Program-made: the position numbers and the translations under genes
Part shown: positions 57,428 to 64,000 of the stretch, piece after piece
Position numbering within the stretch: position 1 is the stretch's first letter
Layout: each line of letters begins with the position of its first letter
From: Nitrospira sp. CG24A
GTDB taxonomy: Bacteria; Nitrospirota; Nitrospiria; Nitrospirales; Nitrospiraceae
Assembly (NCBI GenBank): GCA_002869925.2
Contig: NEWT02000035.1
Coordinates: forward strand, 188,177 to 252,176
DNA: 64,000 nt
Reading direction: 5' to 3'
Notes under the pieces: generated by a model
The model's database searches: none
What the model was told of the DNA's origin: nothing
The model's input: the letters and a program-made list of their open reading frames with translations, nothing else

Positions 57428-57867
57428 CCGTGCTCCTTCAATTTGCTGTCGAGGCGACGCTGGATATCGTGCATCACGTCTGGTGAAGGGTCTGTCGGGG
57501 CCCAGCCAAAGAGGCGCGAGCCGCCTCGAAAGACCCACTGTTGCCGCACTTCTAGAACGCTGATCTTGGTCACGTCGTCGAGCCGTTTCACTGTAAGGGT
57601 AAGACGGGAACGATCTTTGCCGTCCGACACGTCTCGTTGAAGAATACCAAAGGCTCGTCCAGGCATCGAAATTTCCAGCCAGTCGGTTTCGATGAGGCCG
57701 GCGTCTTTATCGTGTGTGGTGATAGCGCGGTCCTTCACTGCCTCAAGGGCGGCATCCCAGGCATGGTCGTAACTGCAGACGGCAAATTGTTGTTGCCCTC
57801 CGCTTGTGGAGGCACAGGCTGACAAGAATACAATTATCAGAATAAGGCTGAGATAGCGAAGAGACAT
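57412..57867 (-). CDS. Small lipoprotein
   Basis: A 151-residue protein with lipobox (LILIIVFLSACASTSGG) and a compact alpha/beta domain with a KRLDDVTKISVLEVRQQW strand region. No family is recognised with certainty. It overlaps the FMN-binding gene and lies downstream of the porin-like gene, so it probably assists the same envelope system. Confidence 0.8.
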   Translation of the reverse strand: MSLRYLSLILIIVFLSACASTSGGQQQFAVCSYDHAWDAALEAVKDRAITTHDKDAGLIETDWLEISMPGRAFGILQRDVSDGKDRSRLTLTVKRLDDVTKISVLEVRQQWVFRGGSRLFGWAPTDPSPDVMHDIQRRLDSKLKEHGCSLT

Positions 57868-57889
57868 TCGATATAGTCCTGCTTGTTCT

Positions 57890-57920
57890 CAGGGGCTTCC
57901 CGCCATACGAGAAGCCCCTG
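57890..57920 (-). terminator. Hairpin after the porin-like gene
   Basis: CAGGGGCTTC (57890-57899) pairs perfectly with GAAGCCCCTG (57911-57920), between the barrel gene and the lipoprotein gene. There is no strong T-run, so it may attenuate rather than stop transcription. Confidence 0.5.
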
Positions 57921-57931
57921 ACTCTGGTCAT

Positions 57932-59383
57932 CTAGAAGTACGTCGCGGCTTGAACCAAGAACCCATTCCCATTGAGCGGGCTGTTTGCAGCCCCAAGATC
58001 CCCACCGTTTACCAGACCTTTGGCATTGTTTTGCGTGTTGAATTGCCAGTCGAATTTGAATACGGTGTCTTCGATCGGCCTAAAGTTCAACCCAAGTGTC
58101 AGCCGGTCCAACTCCCGTCGATTTCCTAGAGTATTCGATGCGATCCGAGTGCGGTCGTCGGTGTCGGTGTCCACCTGTTCCCAGCGCACGACTGCGGTAA
58201 AGGTCGAGGCATCCGTGAAGTGGCTGGGTGCCCACTTTTTGAGGAATTCCGGCATAAAGTGATAGTTGCCCTGAATGTAGTAGCCTTGCATGCCAGCAGG
58301 TCCGATGGGATTGCCCGCAACCCCGGTCGCATCGTTATTGCTAATTCGAGACCAGGCAGACTCTCCGATGATTTCGAATGGGCCTCGCTGAAGGGTCCAG
58401 TCGAGGGCGAATATGCTGATACGCCCGGTCCCAACCGCCCCAGCTGACGGTTTATATGTACCGTGAAATCCAGATCCTGCGACTTCGATGCCCAGTATCG
58501 GGCTGAAGGCGACGCGGCCAACAACAGCCTTGTTGTCGTCACGATCCCGAGAGACGCTGCCTCGTGCGCTTCGCACTCCTGCGTCCGTGATGGCGCCTGC
58601 GGTCTGGCTCATGCCGTTGACCGCGTAGACCTCATAGTCCAGCTTGGACTGTGAGGTCGGATAGAGGCTGCCGTAGATGCCGGCGCCTGCTTCAAACCAT
58701 GTGCTGGGGATGATAATCCTGGATACCATCGGTCGATCCACGAGATCGTTCAATGGAGAATCGTGCAGTAAGTTGAACTTGCCGACCGGCATTAGGAGGA
58801 TCCCGGCACGGGTGTTGATAGCCTCGTTGACCAGATAGTCGATTTGCGCAAACTCAATCGTCATGGAGCCATCACCTTGAGCGGCATTCGTCCCGCCTCG
58901 CTCGAACTCAAGCTCCGCTGCGAATTTGATGCGGTCGGTGATGTCGGCATAGATAAAGGGAACCAACCGTTGCTGGCCGAATGAATGGCGGCTTGGGTTG
59001 TCGAGATTTTGGCGAGAGAGATTGTTGTACATGACGTCGACATAACCGCCGATGGTCGCTTTCGGGGCGCTCAAGAAGGGCTTGGCGTAGATCAGTTTTC
59101 CTGACCCGGTTGAACCAAATCCTAGAGGGATGCCCTCTTCTCCTTTTCGCGCACCTCTGATGTTGATCATGGGTCCAATTGAACTGGAGGCCGGCGCGGC
59201 AGTTGGAGAAGCGCCTTCTTTGTGCTCCATGGCCCGTTCGCTTTTTTCGTACTCCTGTATTTTCTTGTTCACTGCCTCGTCGACTATTTTTTGAATGTCC
59301 TCCGGGGTCATGTTCTCAGCCCACACCGACGTAAACGGTAAAGCTGTAATCACGAGAGCCCCGAGGATTGACCGGATCTTCAT
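57932..59383 (-). CDS. Outer-membrane porin-like beta-barrel
   Basis: A 483-residue protein with a signal peptide (MKIRSILGALVITALPFTSVWAE), a short coiled coil, then a barrel of alternating hydrophobic strands (ATIGGYVDVMYNNLSRQN, VPFIYADITDRIKFAAELEFE) ending in an aromatic residue (VQAATYF), as outer-membrane proteins do. It resembles phosphate-selective-porin-like families, substrate unknown. The ATG at 59383 has GGAGG upstream. Confidence 0.85.
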   Translation of the reverse strand: MKIRSILGALVITALPFTSVWAENMTPEDIQKIVDEAVNKKIQEYEKSERAMEHKEGASPTAAPASSSIGPMINIRGARKGEEGIPLGFGSTGSGKLIYAKPFLSAPKATIGGYVDVMYNNLSRQNLDNPSRHSFGQQRLVPFIYADITDRIKFAAELEFERGGTNAAQGDGSMTIEFAQIDYLVNEAINTRAGILLMPVGKFNLLHDSPLNDLVDRPMVSRIIIPSTWFEAGAGIYGSLYPTSQSKLDYEVYAVNGMSQTAGAITDAGVRSARGSVSRDRDDNKAVVGRVAFSPILGIEVAGSGFHGTYKPSAGAVGTGRISIFALDWTLQRGPFEIIGESAWSRISNNDATGVAGNPIGPAGMQGYYIQGNYHFMPEFLKKWAPSHFTDASTFTAVVRWEQVDTDTDDRTRIASNTLGNRRELDRLTLGLNFRPIEDTVFKFDWQFNTQNNAKGLVNGGDLGAANSPLNGNGFLVQAATYF

Positions 59384-59513
59384 CGGTATCCTCCACGGTG
59401 AGTAGGGTTGTGGTCTGACTCGGGACTCGCGGGTCTCTGGCCTTCTCTGAATCGGCAACGGTTAAGTATGCATTGGTATGTTTGGCTGTTAGCTCCTTTC
59501 GTCAATAGGGTGA

Positions 59514-59693
59514 TCATGATGTAGCCGCACTCCATCCTTTGATGGAAGAAAAGGGGATGACGATGATGCGTTTGCAGCGCTTACACTTGAGCTCTATCCC
59601 TTGTCCGTGCACCTTGGCGATCAATTGACCGCACTCACAGCGGGCCTCATCGCACTCAGCAGAGTGATGACTCGGGGAAGTGGTACTAGGCAT
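59514..59693 (-). CDS. Com-like zinc-ribbon peptide, 59 aa
   Basis: A 59-residue protein: MPSTTSPSHHSAECDEARCE, then CGQLIAKVHGQGIELKCKRC and KRIIVIPFSS. Two Cys pairs (CEC and CKRC) and the GQLIAK...IELKCKRC pattern match Com-type zinc ribbons, first known as Mu phage translational regulators. The start codon lies just inside a Fur-box-like region, and the porin-like gene follows 130 nt later. There is no strong ribosome-binding site. Confidence 0.65.
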   Translation of the reverse strand: MPSTTSPSHHSAECDEARCECGQLIAKVHGQGIELKCKRCKRIIVIPFSSIKGWSAATS

Positions 59694-59720
59694 AGCAATA
59701 AATTTTTCTGCTCAAATGAA

Positions 59721-59747
59721 ATTGAGAACGATTATTAATATCTCAAT
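59721..59747. promoter_or_regulatory. Fur-box-like palindrome
   Basis: ATTGAGA and TCTCAAT form perfect 7-bp arms around the AT-rich core ACGATTATTAATA, close to the Fur consensus of GATAATGATAATCATTATC type. It lies between the divergent Com-like/porin transcript (minus) and apbE (plus). Iron control of both is inferred. Confidence 0.6.
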
Positions 59748-59824
59748 CGGCGCTCGAAAGTCAAGGCCCGTCATATTGTGTGTAAATGGTCCGAGTACGG
59801 AGTGTATTAAGTCTAGTCTTGTCC

Positions 59825-59830
59825 TATAAT
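59825..59830 (+). promoter_or_regulatory. -10 element upstream of apbE
   Basis: A perfect TATAAT lies 38 nt before the apbE start. No good -35 hexamer is seen at the usual distance. Confidence 0.45.
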
Positions 59831-59868
59831 CCGATCCTTCGATTGTGCAAGGCATGATAAAGGAGCGC

Positions 59869-60903
59869 ATGTATTCCAATCTGTTCGATCATTCGATTCG
59901 CATCCAGACAGCCCTACTGATATTGCTGTGCGCCGCTTTCGGCGGATGTGTAGGGATATCCTCTGACAAGGAACCAACCGTTGTTACCAGAGTCCAAATG
60001 CAGATGGGCACGCTGGTGAAGATTACAGCGGTGGCTCGGGATGAATCCGGTGCACAAGCTGCGGCGACGGCCGGGTTCGCCGAGATCCATCGCCTCGAAG
60101 ACCTCCTGAGTACCTGGATTCCGACGAGTGAATTGTCTCGCGTGAATGCCTTGGCGGGTGTGATGCCGGTTCCGGTAAGTCATGACACGATGACGGTTGT
60201 CCAGGGTGCGATCCAAGTTGCAGAGTTGACTGATGGCGGATTCAATATCGCCATTGGTCCGGCGGTGGATGTCTGGAATGTGATCGAAGGCCGACGAGTA
60301 CCAACAGGATCTGAGCTGGACGCGCTCCGCCACATGGTGGATGTACACGCGATTCATGTCGACGCACAGACGCAGACGATTTTTCTTGAAAAAGCTGGGA
60401 TGCGGATTGATGTGGGTGGGATCGGCAAAGGATATGCGGCGGATCAAGCAGTGGCGGTGATGAAGAAAGCCGGAGCGTTGGCGGGGATCGTAGCCCTCTC
60501 AGGGGATATTCAAACATTCGGACGGTTGCCTGGGAGGAGAACGTTTCCCGTCGGTATCCAACATCCACGCAAAGAGGGGGAGGTGCTTGCCTTCATCGAC
60601 TTGGAAGATGAGGCAATCTCAACGGCCGGCGACTACGAACGATTTTTCGAGCGTGAGGGTGTTCGGTATCACCATATCCTCGATCCGAAAACGCTTCAGC
60701 CGGCGCGCCGGTGTCAAAGTGTCACGGTGATTGCCCGTGAAGGCATCTGGGCAGATGGGTTGGACACAGGAATTTTTGTCATGGGGGCTGAATTGGGCAT
60801 GCAGCTTGTCGAAGCGTTACCAGATGTGGAGGCCATTATCGTCGATCATGAAGGCTTGGTCCATGTGTCTTCAGGGTTGCGGGATCGGATTCGTAGGCCG
60901 TGA
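59869..60903 (+). CDS. apbE: FAD:protein FMN transferase lipoprotein
   Basis: ApbE attaches FMN from FAD to Thr/Ser of periplasmic proteins. The 344-residue protein has a lipobox (LILLCAAFGGC27), DVGGIGKGYAADQAVA, LSGDIQTFG, AISTAGDYERFFE, and HHILDPKTLQPARR, with ADGLDTGIFVMG near the C-terminus. AAGGAG lies just before the ATG at 59869; earlier starts are possible. The likely substrate is the FMN-binding protein encoded divergently. Confidence 0.94.
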   Translation: MYSNLFDHSIRIQTALLILLCAAFGGCVGISSDKEPTVVTRVQMQMGTLVKITAVARDESGAQAAATAGFAEIHRLEDLLSTWIPTSELSRVNALAGVMPVPVSHDTMTVVQGAIQVAELTDGGFNIAIGPAVDVWNVIEGRRVPTGSELDALRHMVDVHAIHVDAQTQTIFLEKAGMRIDVGGIGKGYAADQAVAVMKKAGALAGIVALSGDIQTFGRLPGRRTFPVGIQHPRKEGEVLAFIDLEDEAISTAGDYERFFEREGVRYHHILDPKTLQPARRCQSVTVIAREGIWADGLDTGIFVMGAELGMQLVEALPDVEAIIVDHEGLVHVSSGLRDRIRRP

Positions 60904-60919
60904 ACCAAAAGGCTAGTAG

Positions 60920-61828
60920 TCAGCGGTCCAAACGATAGCTCATAGGAATCTTGATCGTCATGCGCGGCTGTCCCAATGAATGCGGTAGATGGAACGGAGC
61001 CGCTTGCCGCATGGTTTCAACCGCGGCTTCGTCGAGCGCGATGTGCCCCGAACTCAGAAAGACGCCAACTTCACTGATGCTCCCGTCCTCGTCGATCACA
61101 GCTTTGACCACGACTTTCCCTTCAGCTCGATCGACCCGAGCCGAGGCGGGATAGCGTTTCAATTCTTCCATGCGACGTAAAATCGTTTCAGAGAGCCATC
61201 CGTAGTCGCGTTTGGCCGGCACGTTTGTTGGTGCGGGGGAAATGGCTGCTACCTGGGTTTGCGCTGAGCCGTGTTCAGATTGTGGAGTCTGTTCGACGGC
61301 TGTGGATTGCGTGCTTGACGGTCCCGTCACGGCATCAGTTGACGAAGAGACGGCGGGTGGTGTGTCGTCCGGCTTCACAAGGGATTCTGCCTCTGCGGCC
61401 TCATGTTTGATTGGTTCAACTGATTGTATGGTGTGAGCTGCTGATGGTAAGGGAGTTGTGAGTTGTGGTGGGGGAGGCTCAGTGACCATGGCAGTGGGAT
61501 TTCGCTCTGAGATTGATGGGGCCGCCTGTTGTATAAGCGGTTGTGTCGGCGTACCCCGCCGCAGGGGAGGAGAGGAGGTCGATGTCGTCGATGGAGCTGA
61601 TCTGGCAGGAGCCTGGGTTGAGGATGATGCGGTTGGTTGAATCTGTTGAGTTGGCGACACCATGGCCACGTTCCACTTGAACGCGTCATCCTGCGGCGCG
61701 AGCTGAACGTGCTTGATAAGGATGATCGCTATGAGAGCCACGGTTCCATGGAAGAGGACGGAGATCAACCACCCTTGGACATGGGACTCCTTGTGACCTC
61801 CGGAGCGATGTGGCACTTCAGCGATCAC
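60920..61828 (-). CDS. tonB: TonB energy transducer
   Basis: A 302-residue protein with one N-terminal helix (LISVLFHGTVALIAIILIKHV), a Pro/Ser/Thr-rich periplasmic spacer of about 150 residues, and the TonB C-terminal domain (RYPASARVDRAEGKVVVKAVIDEDGSI). It transfers ExbB/ExbD energy to outer-membrane receptors. It overlaps exbD by ATGA. Confidence 0.94.
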   Translation of the reverse strand: MIAEVPHRSGGHKESHVQGWLISVLFHGTVALIAIILIKHVQLAPQDDAFKWNVAMVSPTQQIQPTASSSTQAPARSAPSTTSTSSPPLRRGTPTQPLIQQAAPSISERNPTAMVTEPPPPQLTTPLPSAAHTIQSVEPIKHEAAEAESLVKPDDTPPAVSSSTDAVTGPSSTQSTAVEQTPQSEHGSAQTQVAAISPAPTNVPAKRDYGWLSETILRRMEELKRYPASARVDRAEGKVVVKAVIDEDGSISEVGVFLSSGHIALDEAAVETMRQAAPFHLPHSLGQPRMTIKIPMSYRLDR

Positions 61829-62199
61829 AGTCGGATAACCTCCAGGCTGACCTGTTGAAATCCTAACCCTCGCACCTCATCGACCACTGACACGAATCGT
61901 TCAAGTAACGTCACTTTATCTGCCCGCACGACGACCGACGATTCCCGAGGCTCCGCAGTCAGCGCACCCTGAAGCCCTCCTTCGGGGACGGCTCGGTCGT
62001 TGAGAAAGAGCGCGCCGTCGGCCGTGAGGGTGATGACGATGGGAGCCTCTTTGCGATCGCCGACCTCCTTTGCTTTTGCCAAATTGACCGGAATCTGCCC
62101 GCTGCTGATAAAAGTGGCTGTGGTCAGTACGATGACCAAGAGAACCAGCATGACGTCCACAAGGGGAATGACGTTGATTTGATCAATGTCCCGTTGCAT
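61825..62199 (-). CDS. exbD: ExbD/TolR-family proton-channel protein
   Basis: A 124-residue bitopic protein starting MQRDIDQINVIPLVDVMLVLLVIVL, with the conserved protonatable Asp in its single helix. AAGGA lies 6 nt before the ATG at 62199; a longer start at 62220 would overlap exbB by 38 nt. It is followed by tonB. Confidence 0.93.
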   Translation of the reverse strand: MQRDIDQINVIPLVDVMLVLLVIVLTTATFISSGQIPVNLAKAKEVGDRKEAPIVITLTADGALFLNDRAVPEGGLQGALTAEPRESSVVVRADKVTLLERFVSVVDEVRGLGFQQVSLEVIRL

Positions 62200-62614
62200 G
62201 TTGTTCCTTATGTCGGGCAAGGAGCTCGGCCACTTTCCGTCGAAGTACGTTGTTCATGACGACGCAGGGAATCGCGACCAGTAGTCCGACCGCCGTGGCC
62301 TTGAGCGCAAGGCTGAGGCCGATCATGATGGCATTGACCGCCATGGTCCCGGAGGTCCCCATCGTATGGAATGTGAGCATGATACCAAGCACAGTGCCTA
62401 GCAGGCCAATATACGGAGCATTGGCGGCGACTGTGCCGATAATGACCAGGTGTTTGGTCAGCGCCATCTCCAATCCCAAGCTGTTGGGGTATTGTGTCAG
62501 ATCGACACGGCGGTAAAAAATCCACCGTTCTACCGCGACGGCCACCGTCCAGACACTGAGCGCTAGTAAGAGCCCGATGACTCCATAATCGACAAGGTTT
62601 TGTAGCGCATTCAT
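62183..62614 (-). CDS. exbB: ExbB/TolQ-family proton-channel protein
   Basis: A 143-residue protein with three hydrophobic segments and the family stretch IGTVAANAPYIGLLGTVLGIMLTFHTMG. The ATG at 62614 follows an AAGG site; the frame extends to a GTG at 62644 without a ribosome-binding site. With exbD and tonB it forms a complete energising unit. Confidence 0.93.
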   Translation of the reverse strand: MNALQNLVDYGVIGLLLALSVWTVAVAVERWIFYRRVDLTQYPNSLGLEMALTKHLVIIGTVAANAPYIGLLGTVLGIMLTFHTMGTSGTMAVNAIMIGLSLALKATAVGLLVAIPCVVMNNVLRRKVAELLARHKEQHATGH

Positions 62615-62743
62615 AGACAAGGCCTTCGTTCCTTCATTATTCACAAGCCGGCAGGTCAGGAACCGTCGTGAACCTCTATCAATGCCAGATCGTGAAAAAG
62701 TCTGTCAATGCTTTCGTACGATCGGTCACATTGACTCGCATGC

Positions 62744-63868
62744 CTATCCGGCTGATTTCTCCTGCCGAAAAAGCACGGTATGAGTCGCCATGACGCGAAG
62801 TTCCACGGTCGTACCCACTTGGTAAACGCTCGTGGAACCTTGGCTACTATGAACGATTTGACCAGAGGGGAGACTGACGGTATACAGATTCTCTGACCCA
62901 TGGAATTGGCGTGCGATGACGCGCGAGCGGGCACCTTCCGTAGGGACGAGGTGAATGTCGTCCGGCCGAATCATGACGACCACATTGGTGTCGTCAGCGC
63001 ATTCGATGGTGTCGGGAAATTCTCCCAGCTCGGTGTGGACCATGCCGTGGGACACGGTTCCTGGTATGAAATCGGCTTGACCGACAAAGTCAGCGACGAA
63101 GGGCGTGGCCGGCATGTGGTACATCATTTCCGGTGTATCCAACTGCTCCAAGCGGCCTTGATTAAGGACAGCGATTCGATCGGCCATGGCAAACGCTTCG
63201 TCATGATCGTGTGTGACGAGCACGGTCGTTGTCTTTGTCCGCCGTAAGAGATCGTGCAACTCTTGGCGCATGCGCCCGGCCATGTCAGGGTCCAAATTAC
63301 TGAATGGCTCATCGAGCAGCAAGACGACGGGATTCTGGACGAGGGCGCGAGCCAGTGCGACCCGCTGTTGCTGGCCGCCTGATAATTCGTGAGGATACCG
63401 CCGTTCGAACCCCTCAAGTCCTGTGAGGCGCAGCATCTCCTGGACTCGCGGTGCGCGTTCACTTTTGGCGAGATGATGGAGTCCAAAGGCAATGTTGTCC
63501 TGAACGCGTAAGTGAGGAAACAGCGCGTATTCTTGGAAGACCATCCCGACACGCCGGTTCTCAGTTGGTGTCATCACTTCGGGCGATGAGACGAGTTGGC
63601 CCGACAAGAACAGCTGGCCTGAGCGAACCGGTTCAAATCCGGCGATGGCCCGCAAAATAGTGGTCTTTCCACACCCTGACGGACCCAGCAGGCAGAGAAT
63701 TTCTCCTTCGCGTGCCGCGAACGAAATTCCCTGGACCGCAGGGCGCTCGGTTTCGTAGGCGCAGGAGACATGTCGCAGCTCCAAAACCGACGAGGCCGGC
63801 GTAAACAGATTGCCCTGGAATGTGCTTTTTCCTGAGGGGCGTGGTGCGGTGGAGTGGTCGGAGATCAC
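62744..63868 (-). CDS. ABC transporter ATP-binding protein (FbpC/PotA type)
   Basis: A 374-residue ATPase with Walker A GPSGCGKTT (residues 62-70), signature LSGGQQQRVALARAL, Walker B VVLLLDEPFSNLD, and a C-terminal TOBE-like regulatory region (PTEGARSRVIARQFHG). It resembles ferric-iron FbpC or polyamine/sulfate ATPases. No permease or binding protein gene is inside the window. Iron uptake is suggested by the tonB neighbours. Confidence 0.9.
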   Translation of the reverse strand: MISDHSTAPRPSGKSTFQGNLFTPASSVLELRHVSCAYETERPAVQGISFAAREGEILCLLGPSGCGKTTILRAIAGFEPVRSGQLFLSGQLVSSPEVMTPTENRRVGMVFQEYALFPHLRVQDNIAFGLHHLAKSERAPRVQEMLRLTGLEGFERRYPHELSGGQQQRVALARALVQNPVVLLLDEPFSNLDPDMAGRMRQELHDLLRRTKTTTVLVTHDHDEAFAMADRIAVLNQGRLEQLDTPEMMYHMPATPFVADFVGQADFIPGTVSHGMVHTELGEFPDTIECADDTNVVVMIRPDDIHLVPTEGARSRVIARQFHGSENLYTVSLPSGQIVHSSQGSTSVYQVGTTVELRVMATHTVLFRQEKSAG

Positions 63869-63889
63869 GGAATCACGATCCTTCTTCTG

Positions 63890-64000
63890 GCAGGATGCTC
63901 AAAAAGACCATCCAGCAAGGCCGCAGTGAGTGAAGATCCGAGGCGTATCCTCTGGGGTACGTTGAGGGTCTGGACGATGCGAGAACGAAGCTGGTGGACT
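63890..64000 (-). repeat. Dispersed palindromic repeat (copy 7, inverted), cut by the window end
   Basis: It starts GCAGGATGCTCAAAAAGACC and contains AGCAAGGCCGCAGTGAGTGAAG and GTACGTTGAGGGTC (parts), the reverse complement of the family body. It lies just upstream of the ABC ATPase start and runs off the window. Confidence 0.85.

Overview
The window is a chromosomal segment of a Gram-negative bacterium. TonB/ExbB/ExbD, an outer-membrane porin-like barrel, several lipoproteins, a class-A RNase P RNA and a primary sigma factor are all present. The gene neighbourhoods, together with a dense family of short palindromic repeats starting TAGCAGGATGCTGAAAAA, resemble what I know of Nitrospira (phylum Nitrospirota). 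That assignment is an inference from memory of the group; there is no rRNA gene here to confirm it. Most of the window is housekeeping DNA on the + strand. Accessory material lies at about 6.2-13.0 kb, 51.4-56.1 kb and 56.1-64 kb.

Layout. (1) 0-6.2 kb: rpmE, prfA, prmC, murA, hisG, hisD, hisB, tightly packed with ATGA overlaps inside the his block. (2) 6.2-13.0 kb: accessory DNA that splits the his operon. It holds a DUF4160/DUF2442/63-aa trio, a truncated multicopper-oxidase-like gene, a decayed glucose-dehydrogenase-like pseudogene, a Met/Lys-repeat periplasmic protein, and a cytochrome b plus molybdopterin oxidoreductase pair. (3) 13.0-17.0 kb: his operon resumes with hisH, a lipoprotein gene, hisA, hisF, hisIE, hinT. 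(4) 17.3-24.6 kb: dnaG, rpoD, a CAT-anticodon tRNA, a coiled-coil zinc-ribbon protein, an RNase HIII, an M48 protease, rnpB, and an antisense glutaredoxin-like gene that overlaps rnpB. (5) 24.9-38.1 kb: ilvB-ilvN-ilvC, psd, pssA, a T-box leader, leuA, a cupin gene, leuB, an NHL-repeat gene, asd, a DUF2905 gene, a SpoIID-like gene, queA. (6) 38.4-48.2 kb: SurA-N-like gene, RDD gene, mreBCD-mrdA-rodA, rng, dprA. (7) 48.3-51.4 kb: topA and bacterioferritin. (8) 51.5-56.1 kb: minus-strand accessory genes including a peroxiredoxin-fold protein, a small zinc-ribbon protein, a di-haem peroxidase and an HD-GYP protein. (9) 56.2-64 kb: a likely iron/flavin redox block with a 4-TM protein, an FMN-binding protein, a lipoprotein, a porin-like barrel, a 59-aa Com-like zinc ribbon, a Fur-box-like palindrome, divergent apbE, then tonB, exbD, exbB and an FbpC-type ABC ATPase.

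How the genes work together. Most of the histidine pathway and much of the branched-chain pathway are encoded here. The leuA leader reads as a leucine (CUC) T-box, so leucyl-tRNA charging should control leuA. The mreBCD-mrdA-rodA block is a rod-shape elongasome. ApbE can covalently attach FMN to the Thr of the SGAT motif in the neighbouring FMN-binding protein, giving an extracytoplasmic flavoprotein next to a His-bearing membrane protein, a barrel and TonB energising genes.

The most unusual signal is a dispersed repeat with terminal inverted repeats. Its first bases supply, or contain, the stop codon of several unrelated genes (cytochrome b, hinT, zinc-ribbon gene, ilvC, queA, and in degenerate form the molybdopterin gene and rnhC). 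Other notable items are two tandem GC hairpins with compensating base changes near 53.5 kb and the split his operon.
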